This document shows positions 24,189 to 31,889 of a stretch of 52,762 nt of DNA, in pieces. The DNA comes from Deltaproteobacteria bacterium (GTDB taxonomy: Bacteria > Desulfobacterota > Desulfuromonadia > Desulfuromonadales > Geopsychrobacteraceae): assembly GCA_024280485.1 (NCBI GenBank), contig JAJRQB010000066.1:1-52762 (forward strand), read 5' to 3'. Each line of letters starts with the position of its first letter. Positions within the stretch are counted from its first letter, which is position 1. Below the pieces are notes generated by a model. It saw nothing but the letters and a program-made list of their open reading frames with translations, had not been told where the DNA came from and did no database searches. The position numbers and the translations under genes are program-made.

Positions 24189-24770
24189 TTAAAGAAAAAG
24201 AGCCCGATAAAGCATCTTGACCGTCAGGTGAAAACTATAGCCGCCATCATAAAGAGCAATGAAATAGACAGTGACGAGTGAAACCAGAACAGATATAGCG
24301 GGACCGGCTGTCAGAATTTTGCCGATGCCCCCTTTACGTTTTTTCACCCAGCGATACAAGAGTTCGCTGAGACCGATGAGGCCGACCTGACCAAAAATCA
24401 GCATCAGAGAAACCGAGGTAAACAGGGTGAAAAATGTCGCTTCTGCTAGAGTGAAACTGACATTGACGCGAAGAACCTCCTTGAAGCACCAGCCAAGCGG
24501 TGTCAGGAAACTACCGAGCAGTCGTTCGCCAAAGGAAGCACCACGAAAATACATGATCGGATAGATGATCAAAGTGCTGAAACCTACACTGATAACCAGC
24601 AGGACCCAGGTCATATCCGCCAGAAAAGCGTAGAGTTTGACACTTTCGATATGGATCAACTGATCGTAGAAAAAGTTCAACGCCAACCAGACAATCAACG
24701 CGATTCCAGCCGGCAGGATAAGTCTTTTGTTCAATGACTTCCGCTTATCCCCACTCATATCAGGCTGCAT
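24189..24770 (-). CDS. Sulfatase-associated membrane protein (copy 1)
   Basis: I do not recognise this 193-residue family. It has about four membrane helices: LILPAGIALIVWLALNFF, TWVLLVISVGFSTLIIYPIM, a helix after residue 100 (FFTLFTSVSLMLIFGQVGLI) and a last one near the C-terminus. The segment GASFGERLLGSFLTPLGWCFKE and the ending YRALFL recur in the protein at 27671 (GASLSLRILASFFVPCAWIVKE and FRALFG), so the two are paralogues. Each directly follows or precedes a sulfatase gene, and this start overlaps the sulfatase stop by 11 bases with AGGAGG ten bases upstream. A role in anchoring the sulfatase or moving its product is possible; no function is known. Confidence 0.75.
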   Translation of the reverse strand: MQPDMSGDKRKSLNKRLILPAGIALIVWLALNFFYDQLIHIESVKLYAFLADMTWVLLVISVGFSTLIIYPIMYFRGASFGERLLGSFLTPLGWCFKEVLRVNVSFTLAEATFFTLFTSVSLMLIFGQVGLIGLSELLYRWVKKRKGGIGKILTAGPAISVLVSLVTVYFIALYDGGYSFHLTVKMLYRALFL

Positions 24771-26181
24771 TTTTGCGTGCCCTCCTGTAATCGTCGAGTA
24801 ACGGCTTCAGACCAGGCAAGACCTTTTGACCCTCTGGAGTCCCCATCAAGTCATGCAGGTTCTCGGGGTCTTTTGTGATGTCATACAACTCAGCTTTCCT
24901 GCGGGAGTTGTTGAACTCGATATAGAGATGGCGCCGGGTTCTGACGGCATCAGTTTCCGGAACGGTATAGGGTGGGAAGTCCTTGAAAAATTCGTAGTGA
25001 AAGGATTCCCTGAAGGCCACCGTCTTATTCAGCAACAGTGGCTTGATACTTTTTCCGTCCATTTCACTAGAGGCCGGAGCCCCCGCCATAGCGAGCAGGG
25101 TCGGCGCAAGATCGACATTGAGGATCATCTCCTCTGATATGCGCCCTGGATTTTTGAGCCCCGCCGGGTAACGAACGATAAACGGGATTCGCAGAGCCCG
25201 CTCATGGGCCCAGCGTTTGTCAAAATGGCCCTTGTCCCCCATCAGATAGCCGTTATCGGTCGAGTAGATGACGATGGTATTATCCGCTACGCCCAACCGC
25301 TCCAGTTCATCCATCACTCTGCCAACCTGCTGATCCACCGAGGTGATCAGGCTGCAGTATTTTTTGTATTTTGCTTCGACATTCCACAACACCCCACCGT
25401 AAACTTCGCCATTCACCATACCGGCGAATCGGTGATGAGCCGACTTGGGCAAATGATCTATCGGTTTATCCTTGTAAAGATCCTCCAGCTCAGGCGGCGG
25501 GTTAAAGGGATAATGTGGCGCCTTGTGGGCCAGGTAAAGACAGAAGGGGTCGTCATTCTCTTTGCGGATAAAATCGAGCGCAAAATCGGTCAAATCTTCG
25601 GCAAGGTACTTCCCTTTACGCTCTGTTTCGACACCATCAATCACCAGCGGGCAATCAAAATGTGATCCCTGACCGGTTTTGTGGGTAAAGGAGATGAACT
25701 GATCTACCCCCCGAAGTTCAGGCAAGGGCCCGGGCATGTGCCATTTCCCGATAAAGCCGGTTCGGTACCCACGCTGTTTCAGCAACTCCAGCACCGTGAC
25801 GTTTTGTTCGTCCCATTGGGCAAGATTATTGATTACGCCATGCTTGTGAGCATACTGCCCGGAGATAAAACTCGCCCGCGAGGGGCTGCAGAGTGCCGTG
25901 GTGCAAAAGGCGTTGCTGAACATGACCCCTTCGTTGGCCAGTCGGTCCAGATTTGGCGTCTGAATCCAGGGATGGCCCATCACTCCGAAATGGTCCCAGC
26001 GATGATCGTCGGAAAGGATGAAGACGATATTCGGCTTTTTCTCCTTTCCTGCAAAGGAGAGTCCCGGCAACAAACCGCTCATCATCCCCGCAGCCGCTGC
26101 ATATCCGGCACCTTTCAAAACATCGCGCCGCGATAGTGCCGCATGTAACTGTTTTTCTTTTTTAGTAGCCACAGGCTTCAC
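24760..26181 (-). CDS. Sulfatase, Tat-exported, Cys-type (copy 1)
   Basis: Hydrolyses a sulfate ester in the periplasm. The Tat signal is SRRDVLKGAGYAAAAG (RR near residue 19). Metal ligands are in FILSDDHRWDHFG, and the formylglycine site is CSPSRASFISG with the Cys near residue 98. IGKWHM and YSTDNGYLMGDKGHFDKR supply further catalytic and metal residues. Length (473) is typical of the short S1 family. There is no ATG that keeps the Tat signal; the start is a GTG at 26181 or the TTG just before it, after AAGGG. It begins eight bases after the related sulfatase 2 and overlaps the next membrane-protein gene. The Cys-type site can be matured by the anSME of the same operon. The substrate is unknown. 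Confidence 0.92.
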   Translation of the reverse strand: MKPVATKKEKQLHAALSRRDVLKGAGYAAAAGMMSGLLPGLSFAGKEKKPNIVFILSDDHRWDHFGVMGHPWIQTPNLDRLANEGVMFSNAFCTTALCSPSRASFISGQYAHKHGVINNLAQWDEQNVTVLELLKQRGYRTGFIGKWHMPGPLPELRGVDQFISFTHKTGQGSHFDCPLVIDGVETERKGKYLAEDLTDFALDFIRKENDDPFCLYLAHKAPHYPFNPPPELEDLYKDKPIDHLPKSAHHRFAGMVNGEVYGGVLWNVEAKYKKYCSLITSVDQQVGRVMDELERLGVADNTIVIYSTDNGYLMGDKGHFDKRWAHERALRIPFIVRYPAGLKNPGRISEEMILNVDLAPTLLAMAGAPASSEMDGKSIKPLLLNKTVAFRESFHYEFFKDFPPYTVPETDAVRTRRHLYIEFNNSRRKAELYDITKDPENLHDLMGTPEGQKVLPGLKPLLDDYRRARKNAA

Positions 26182-26189
26182 CAACCCTT

Positions 26190-27629
26190 CTATTTAAATT
26201 TGACCTGATTTTTATTGAGTTTTCCCATTTTCGCCAGAAGTCCAGGCAACAATTTATCCCCTTCAGGCGTTCCATATAAGTTGTTTTGCTCCGCAGAATC
26301 TCTCTTAAGGTCAAACAACAATGGATCTCTGCCTCGCTCATACTCGACAAATTTATAACGATTCGTACGCACCCCAACATAAGAAGGTGTGTTCTCCGGA
26401 AAATAACGCCAGAACTCCATCAGGAATGCATCCCGCCCTTTCGCTGCAGGAGATTTCAAAATGGGTACGAAGCTTTCACCATCCATATCCTTTGGCTTCG
26501 GCACTCCAGCCATATCGAGTAATGTTGGAGCGATGTCGATATTCAACGCCATTTGCTCACGCTTGGTGCCTGGGTCTTTGATCAGCTTAGGGGCGCGTAC
26601 AATCAACGGCAATTTGAGAGATTCTTCATACGGCTCCTTGATACTCACACGATCGTGCTGTCCCCACATCTGACCGTTATCACCCATATATATGACAACG
26701 GTATTATCCTGGATTTCCATCTCATCCAGCACGTTCAGCAATCTGTCGATATCCCTGTCCATAGCAGTCAGCGTTTCACAGTAACCGCGGTACTGATCGT
26801 AAAATGACCCCATCATGAAACCCTGGTACACATTCTGCCTGGACTTGCCGTACCAGGCATCAATGTTCTTCGGAAGCGCTTTTTTGACATCCGCATCATC
26901 GTACATTCCATCTATATCCTTCGGAGCTTTATACGGCGGGTGACCCGGGCGATGCGAGAGATAGATGCAGAACGGCTTCCTTTCAGATTCGGGTTTATTC
27001 AAAGTCGACTTCATGAAATCGATAGCATAATCGGTCACCTCTTCCGTAATATAAGGCTTACGGGACGCGACCTCCTCGCCATTGACTATCATCGGACAAT
27101 TGAAATAGGTGCCCTGCCCTTCACGGTAGGTGTAGGAGACGAAAAGATCCAGGTAGGGAAACTTTGGCAAACCATCACCCGGCATATGCCATTTACCGAT
27201 AAAAGCCGTGGCATAGTCATTTTTACTGAGGTGCTCAAGGAAAGTTGGCATGCTGTCGGTCCACGGCATATGATTGTTTTTTACACCGTGCTTGTGACAG
27301 TAAGCCCCTGTCAGAATGCTGGCCCGGGACGGGGTGCAAAGCGAAGTCGTGTTGAACGTGTTTTGCAGGTGGACACCTTCCCTTGCCAGGCGATTAAAGC
27401 CAGGTGTTTTGATAAACGGATGCCCGGCAAACTCCATGGTTTCGGCATTATGGTTATCACCGAGTATGAAAATCAGGTTAGGACGCTCTGTGGGGGTTTT
27501 CATCGCAGCGATTCCCACTCCGGGAATCGCCGACAGCACAACGCCGGCTGCGGTGGTTTTCCCCAACATTTTCAGCGCGTCTCTGCGGTTGAAAGGTCTA
27601 TTGAATATTCCCTGACTCTTTTTATCCAT
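26190..27629 (-). CDS. Sulfatase, Tat-exported, Cys-type (copy 2)
   Basis: A 479-residue S1-family sulfatase close in layout to copy 1. The Tat signal is NRRDALKMLGKTTAAGVVLS (RR at 15-16); the first metal pair is Asp-Asn in FILGDNHNAE (58-59); the formylglycine site is CTPSRASILTG with Cys98; IGKWHMPGDG and YMGDNGQMWGQHDR follow. The ATG at 27629 has GGAGG eight bases upstream; a TTG five codons earlier is less likely. It follows the membrane protein at 27671 after 41 bases and precedes sulfatase copy 1 by eight. Copies 1 and 2 with their membrane partners look like a duplicated module. The change from Asp-Asp to Asp-Asn at the metal site is seen in other active sulfatases, so activity is expected. 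Confidence 0.92.
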   Translation of the reverse strand: MDKKSQGIFNRPFNRRDALKMLGKTTAAGVVLSAIPGVGIAAMKTPTERPNLIFILGDNHNAETMEFAGHPFIKTPGFNRLAREGVHLQNTFNTTSLCTPSRASILTGAYCHKHGVKNNHMPWTDSMPTFLEHLSKNDYATAFIGKWHMPGDGLPKFPYLDLFVSYTYREGQGTYFNCPMIVNGEEVASRKPYITEEVTDYAIDFMKSTLNKPESERKPFCIYLSHRPGHPPYKAPKDIDGMYDDADVKKALPKNIDAWYGKSRQNVYQGFMMGSFYDQYRGYCETLTAMDRDIDRLLNVLDEMEIQDNTVVIYMGDNGQMWGQHDRVSIKEPYEESLKLPLIVRAPKLIKDPGTKREQMALNIDIAPTLLDMAGVPKPKDMDGESFVPILKSPAAKGRDAFLMEFWRYFPENTPSYVGVRTNRYKFVEYERGRDPLLFDLKRDSAEQNNLYGTPEGDKLLPGLLAKMGKLNKNQVKFK

Positions 27630-27670
27630 TTCACATTCCTCCAAATTTACGACAGAGACTATCTCTGGTT

Positions 27671-28237
27671 TTAAATACCGTCTCCAAACAGGGCGCGGAA
27701 CAATGCCAGATACATGACATAGACATTTTCCCCACTCCCCCAGGAATACATAGCGACAACAGACCCCAGACTACTGATCATCACGAAAACCGGAGGTTTT
27801 GTTATCACTTTCAAATCGACGCCCTTCATCTTCAGAAGAAACCTGGCAATCAATGTCGCAAGTCCCATTTCAAACACAACCAGCAGAATCAGCCAGATAT
27901 GAAACGGGTTTAAGAGAAAATATGCAGCCTGGGCAACCGGAAACGATTCAGTCACAACAATCGCTTCTTTTACAATCCAAGCGCATGGAACAAAGAAAGA
28001 AGCCAGTATCCGCAAAGAGAGGCTTGCACCAACTATTGTCATCCGAGTAAATACATAAAGCGCACCGAAGGAGACAGCGACAAAATATAAACGCCCAAAC
28101 ACATTTGCCGCTAAATGATGAAAAAAATCATTTTCCAGCAGGCCAGATCTGTAATAGCCAAAGTGTGCTATGACAGCCAGTACCAAAACCGGTATTATTG
28201 GATAAAATATACTTCGCTTAAATGGTAGTAAAATCAT
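27671..28237 (-). CDS. Sulfatase-associated membrane protein (copy 2)
   Basis: A 188-residue protein with about four membrane helices (FYPIIPVLVLAVIAHFGY, LYFVAVSFGALYVFTRM, FHIWLILLVVFEMGLATLIA and a C-terminal one). It is a paralogue of the protein at 24189 by the shared GAS-x3-R-(L/I)-L-x-SF-x2-P-x2-W-x2-KE pattern and the RALF ending. GGAG lies eight bases before ATG. It precedes sulfatase copy 2 in the operon started by the promoter at 28624-28657. The family is unknown to me. Confidence 0.72.
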   Translation of the reverse strand: MILLPFKRSIFYPIIPVLVLAVIAHFGYYRSGLLENDFFHHLAANVFGRLYFVAVSFGALYVFTRMTIVGASLSLRILASFFVPCAWIVKEAIVVTESFPVAQAAYFLLNPFHIWLILLVVFEMGLATLIARFLLKMKGVDLKVITKPPVFVMISSLGSVVAMYSWGSGENVYVMYLALFRALFGDGI

Positions 28238-28398
28238 TTACACTCTCCCTTTACGCAACCAAGAAACTGATATTTATTAATTTAAAAAAAATACATATCT
28301 CAATTCGGTCGCTTTCACCCTTGCGCTCAAACACTATCTAAATACTACATGGTAATCCTGACAATGCTCAGCGTCTGAACCTCAAGCTCTGCTCCTCA

Positions 28399-28476
28399 CT
28401 ACCCGTTGTTCCCCTGACAATCCCCACAATCATTCTCGCCCTGACAACCTTCACAATATCCTTGATGCTTTGTCAT
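28399..28476 (-). CDS. Tiny Cys-rich ORF, 25 residues
   Basis: Between promoter E and the membrane-protein gene is a short frame with ATG at 28476, GAGG seven bases upstream, and a TAG at 28399. The product starts MTKHQGYCEGCQGEN and continues DCGDCQGNNG: two CxxC pairs (Cys 8, 11, 17, 20) with many Gly, Asn and Gln. The pairs could hold a zinc or iron atom, or it could be a leader peptide. The repeated TGTCAGGG units in the DNA encode the CQG repeats. It is too short for statistics, so it may be chance; the ribosome site and its position as the first frame after a promoter are in its favour. Confidence 0.35.
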   Translation of the reverse strand: MTKHQGYCEGCQGENDCGDCQGNNG

Positions 28477-28623
28477 ACCTTTTCCTCATTTCTTAAAGAA
28501 CTGCAGGACAACTACTTCCTTCTCTCCCAAAGTCACTTACAAGCGTTCAGTGACCATGCTTTCCGTGGAGACCAATGCCCACAGCCCGCAAATAACTTTT
28601 CAGCAAATCGACCCTTCTGTCTG

Positions 28624-28657
28624 TATGACTGTACAGTTAGTTATCGAGGGCTGTCAA
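28624..28657 (-). promoter_or_regulatory. Promoter with operator (site E) for sulfatase operon
   Basis: On the minus strand: TTGACA at 28657-28652, an 18-base gap, TACAGT at 28633-28628. The operator TATGACTGTACAGTTAGT (28624-28641) covers the -10 and matches the ideal 18-mer at 15 positions, including the fully palindromic core ACTGTACAGT. It faces the operon from 28476 down to the sulfatase maturase at 21521. The rest of the gap 28238-28623, outside the small ORF, holds nothing I recognise. Confidence 0.72.
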
Positions 28658-28784
28658 CACAAAAACATGTTTTTCCTTTTCCAATCAACCAACTACAGCG
28701 ATATCAAGGGATGACCAGAGACAGCGCCATAAACCTGTTCTACCGACTGACAAAGGGTTTGAGCATCCTCTTCGCAGGTCATTA

Positions 28785-29174
28785 CTACATCAACGGCAAG
28801 AGAGACCTGATCGTTAGTATGGAACCCATGATGATAATAGCTATGGCACTGATCGATGGGATATGTCTTATGAAGGGATTCGTGTCTGAAAACTTATCCA
28901 GCAAGAATTTTGATTTGGAAAACATGATGGCCAGGGCAATCAAAACAGACGCCAGCCCCAAACTAAAGATACTGATGAGCGCAATTCCCATCCCGATCTG
29001 GTTCAATGAAAATGCAATAAGAAGAACAACGATTGCATCATAACTGGGGGCAATCCCACCGGATATGCCGAGGCTAATCAGATTGAATGTGCTCTGTTTT
29101 TCACTGAAATGATCATGTGTATGTCCGTGCGAGAGGCCATGAGGCCCCCATGATGCACTTAGTTGCTGTCCCAT
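28785..29174 (-). pseudogene. Truncated NicO/RcnA-type nickel-cobalt transporter
   Basis: About 130 residues matching only the C-terminal half of NicO-family nickel/cobalt transporters: a His-rich stretch HGLSHGHTHDH, then FNLISLGISGGIAPSYDAIVVLLIAFSL and IFSLGLASVLIALAIMFS, with a final helix SAIAIIIMGSILTIRS. The N-terminal helices with the usual metal-binding motif are missing; upstream lies the end of sulfatase 3, 67 bases away. A GGAGG stands 11 bases before an ATG at 29174, so a short protein may still be made. Most likely it is the remnant of a gene cut by a rearrangement that brought the sulfatase 3 operon next to the sulfatase 1/2 operon. The other option, a stand-alone half-size protein, cannot be excluded. 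Confidence 0.6.
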
Positions 29175-29241
29175 ACTAATTGCTACCTCCAGAACAATTG
29201 ATTTTCTCTCGGAGCCTAGTTTTCTCTGCCGAAAAATCCCA

Positions 29242-30846
29242 TTACGCACTCATATGCGGCAATACCAGATCGTTGATCATGTCATCGCCAAGTTTCTTAA
29301 ATGTGGAATCATTGATCAGGTTATGAATTTCGGCTGGATCCTCCTGCAGATCAAACAGTTCACAGGGCGTATTGGTTGTAGTCTCGTAGGTCAACCGATA
29401 CCTCTGGGTGGCAGCACTGACCAAATGGAGAATCTTTCCGTCGATTTCTGACCCGATCTCGCTAAACGCGGCCTTCTTCTTCGATTTTGCACCGTTCATC
29501 TGCGGCAATAGTGACTGACCGGACGATTTTGAGATTGGTTCAGCCCCGGCGATATCGAGAATGGTTGCTGTCAGATCAATGGCTTCAATCAGCGTGTCGA
29601 CCGTTCGGGATGCCATGCCTTTTGGTGGTTTTATAATTCCAGGGACTCGGACCGATGGTTGGTAAAACAATTTTTTCCCCATCAGATTGTGGTCCCCCAT
29701 GAATTCGCCATGATCCGCTGAGTACAAAATCCAGGTATTATCCGCAATCCCCTGGTCTTCCAATGTTTTTATAATATCGCCGATCCCCTGGTCGATGAGT
29801 GAGATCTGACCGTAATAATGGCGCTTGGAATTGGTCAGGTAATCATGAGTCAACTTGTGAGGGAATCCGATTTTATGTTGTTTTTCCAGTACCTTTCCCC
29901 AGAGTTCGTTGGGAACTTCCGGATAGGTCTGGGGTCCAAAGGGCATTTCCTTATCTTTATAATAATCTGCCCAAATCGGGTCAGAGATCTCCGGTTGATG
30001 AGGAGCGACATACCCGAGATTAAGAAAAAACGGCCGACTCTGGTCACGTTGTTTTATCCAGGTTGTTGCCTCTCGGGTGAGGAAAGAGGTTTGGTCCTCC
30101 TCCTGGGAGAGGACACTGGTCTGTCCGTCCCAAGTCGTCGGCGTACGCTGCCACACACTTTTGATTTGTTTTTTATAGGGCTCCAGCTTTCCTCGCTCGG
30201 CCAAATAGTCCACATAGGGGGTATAGACATTCACCTTCCCATAGGCGTGTGCGTAAAGGTCAAATTCTTCAATGACATCGTCGAAGCCAAAGGCTCGGAC
30301 ATAATCCTCTTTTTCACGCGTATCAACCCCCCATTTCAGTAGAGAAAAACTCACCGATTTACGGTTCATATTCCAATAATGGGCTTTACCGATAAGGGCT
30401 GTTTTGTAGCCGGCCTGCTGAAGTTGCCGGGGCATAGTCGACAGATTATGACTCACCTCATTCTGGTGATTAAGGGTCACCCCGTGCTGATGAGGATAAA
30501 GACCGGTTAAAATAGAGGCCCGGGAAGGCTGACAGACGGGTGAAGCGCAGTGGGTGTTGGTAAAATTAGCCCCTCTGGCCGCCAAACTGTCGATGTTAGG
30601 CGTCTGAACAACCTGATTTCCGTTGCAGCCCAAGGCATCGTAACGATGTTGATCTGAAAGCAGGAAAATGATATTCGGTTTTTGGGATGGGTCCACCTTG
30701 GGCCTGTCTGAAAGCGGGATAAGAGCCGGAAGAGATTCCTCCGACTTGGTACAACCCGCCATGCCCCCCAATGCCAAGCTGGTAGCCCCCACGGCACTTA
30801 ATTCGATAAACTTCCGACGTGTTAATTTACCCTGATCGTTTTCCAT
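29242..30846 (-). CDS. Sulfatase, exported, Cys-type (copy 3)
   Basis: A 534-residue S1-family sulfatase, only distantly related to the two at 24760 and 26190. The N-terminus LTRRKFIELSAVGATSLALG is a Tat signal (RR at 10-11), and GMAGC at 28-32 resembles a lipobox, so it may be a lipoprotein. FLLSDQHRYDALGCNGN carries the first metal ligands; the formylglycine site is CQPSRASILTG with Cys105; IGKAHYW and YSADHGEFMGDHNLMGKK follow. GGAG stands seven bases before ATG. It is the third gene of the operon FGGY kinase 2, FBP-type aldolase, sulfatase 3. Its maturation would depend on the anSME at 21521, the only one in the window. The substrate is unknown. Confidence 0.92.
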   Translation of the reverse strand: MENDQGKLTRRKFIELSAVGATSLALGGMAGCTKSEESLPALIPLSDRPKVDPSQKPNIIFLLSDQHRYDALGCNGNQVVQTPNIDSLAARGANFTNTHCASPVCQPSRASILTGLYPHQHGVTLNHQNEVSHNLSTMPRQLQQAGYKTALIGKAHYWNMNRKSVSFSLLKWGVDTREKEDYVRAFGFDDVIEEFDLYAHAYGKVNVYTPYVDYLAERGKLEPYKKQIKSVWQRTPTTWDGQTSVLSQEEDQTSFLTREATTWIKQRDQSRPFFLNLGYVAPHQPEISDPIWADYYKDKEMPFGPQTYPEVPNELWGKVLEKQHKIGFPHKLTHDYLTNSKRHYYGQISLIDQGIGDIIKTLEDQGIADNTWILYSADHGEFMGDHNLMGKKLFYQPSVRVPGIIKPPKGMASRTVDTLIEAIDLTATILDIAGAEPISKSSGQSLLPQMNGAKSKKKAAFSEIGSEIDGKILHLVSAATQRYRLTYETTTNTPCELFDLQEDPAEIHNLINDSTFKKLGDDMINDLVLPHMSA

Positions 30847-30936
30847 GTAAGCTCTCCTTCTTGAATATCCCTCGCCCCGCTCTGGCCTCGGTCCCTTCGA
30901 TGTTCACCTGAGGGACTGATGCCACCCCGGGGTCTG

Positions 30937-31806
30937 CTAACAATTGCCCCTATTGATGCTCCCCGAAATTTCGAAATATCTTTTCAGGACAGGTTCGATA
31001 ACAGCCAACTGCCGTTTACTTTTATCCAACGGCAATAGGAGCCTTAGCGGGTTTCTCTTATAATAACTTAAGGTTTCAGAGATATAAGGCTTTAAAAATT
31101 CGGTAAACAGATTGACCTTCCGAATGCCACCCTTTACTGACTTTGCGATATTTTCATCACCGGTACCAGACCCCCCGTGAAGAACCAGGGGAACTGACAC
31201 CTGCGCTCTGATTTCATCAAGCCTCCCAAAATCAATATTCGGTTCTCCCTGGTATTGCCCGTGAAGGGTTCCAATGGAAACAGCGACACAATCGACACCG
31301 GTCAGTTGCACAAAACGGCTAGCTTCATCCGGATCTGTTAATTGGCTATGGTCATCACCTTTTTCTCGCTCAACAATGGATTTTCCAGACCCCACATGAC
31401 CGATTTCGGCTTCGACCGAAACCCCCTTCTTTCGCGCGGCCTCTACCACGGTCCGCGTCATCCGGACATTCTCATCAAAAGAGTATGAACTTCCGTCGAT
31501 CATCACGCTGGAAAATCCTGCATCGATCGCCTTGAGACAAACATTTACAGATTTACCATGGTCCAGATGCAAACAAACCGGCACTTTCGCCCTGTCGCAT
31601 AATTTGATAATTGATCTGGTCCAGGAACGGAAAAATCTGAATTTATCGATAGGCAAGGAAGGATAACTGATGATAACGGGTGTGTTATATTTTTCAGCCA
31701 CCGCCAGTTCAAGTTTAAGCATATTTTTAGTAATAAAATCTGGGGCCATTACGGCATAACCGCCTTTTTCTGCGCCTTCAAGGATTTTGGTCAATGAGAC
31801 AAGCAT
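30937..31806 (-). CDS. Class II fructose-bisphosphate/tagatose-bisphosphate-type aldolase
   Basis: A 289-residue zinc aldolase of the FbaA/GatY/KbaY family, which cleaves ketose (bis)phosphates into DHAP and an aldehyde. Conserved parts are all present: VCLHLDHGKS (zinc His and catalytic Asp), AGFSSVMIDGSSYSFDENV, VEAEIGHVGSG, VSIGTLHGQYQG and LVLHGGSGTGDENI. The N-terminus MLVSLTKILEGAEKGGYAV is typical of GatY-like enzymes. AGGA stands eight bases before ATG. It lies between an FGGY kinase and a sulfatase. As the aldolase of the second aminotransferase/kinase/aldolase set it belongs to a different family from the enzyme at 19005. A simple glycolytic role is possible but the position argues for a catabolic one. 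Confidence 0.9.
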   Translation of the reverse strand: MLVSLTKILEGAEKGGYAVMAPDFITKNMLKLELAVAEKYNTPVIISYPSLPIDKFRFFRSWTRSIIKLCDRAKVPVCLHLDHGKSVNVCLKAIDAGFSSVMIDGSSYSFDENVRMTRTVVEAARKKGVSVEAEIGHVGSGKSIVEREKGDDHSQLTDPDEASRFVQLTGVDCVAVSIGTLHGQYQGEPNIDFGRLDEIRAQVSVPLVLHGGSGTGDENIAKSVKGGIRKVNLFTEFLKPYISETLSYYKRNPLRLLLPLDKSKRQLAVIEPVLKRYFEISGSINRGNC

Positions 31807-31889
31807 CGTTACTTTCCTTTATTCAATTTGTTTGTGTCAGACGACATTATTTGCATTTCCCTACCGAACAACGCTCTTTCCAGTAAAGG

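Noticed and set aside
28462-29043. Plus-strand open frame of 193 codons over the NicO fragment and its left flank
   Set aside because: The minus strand encodes recognisable NicO helices, while the plus frame has no family features and no ribosome site.
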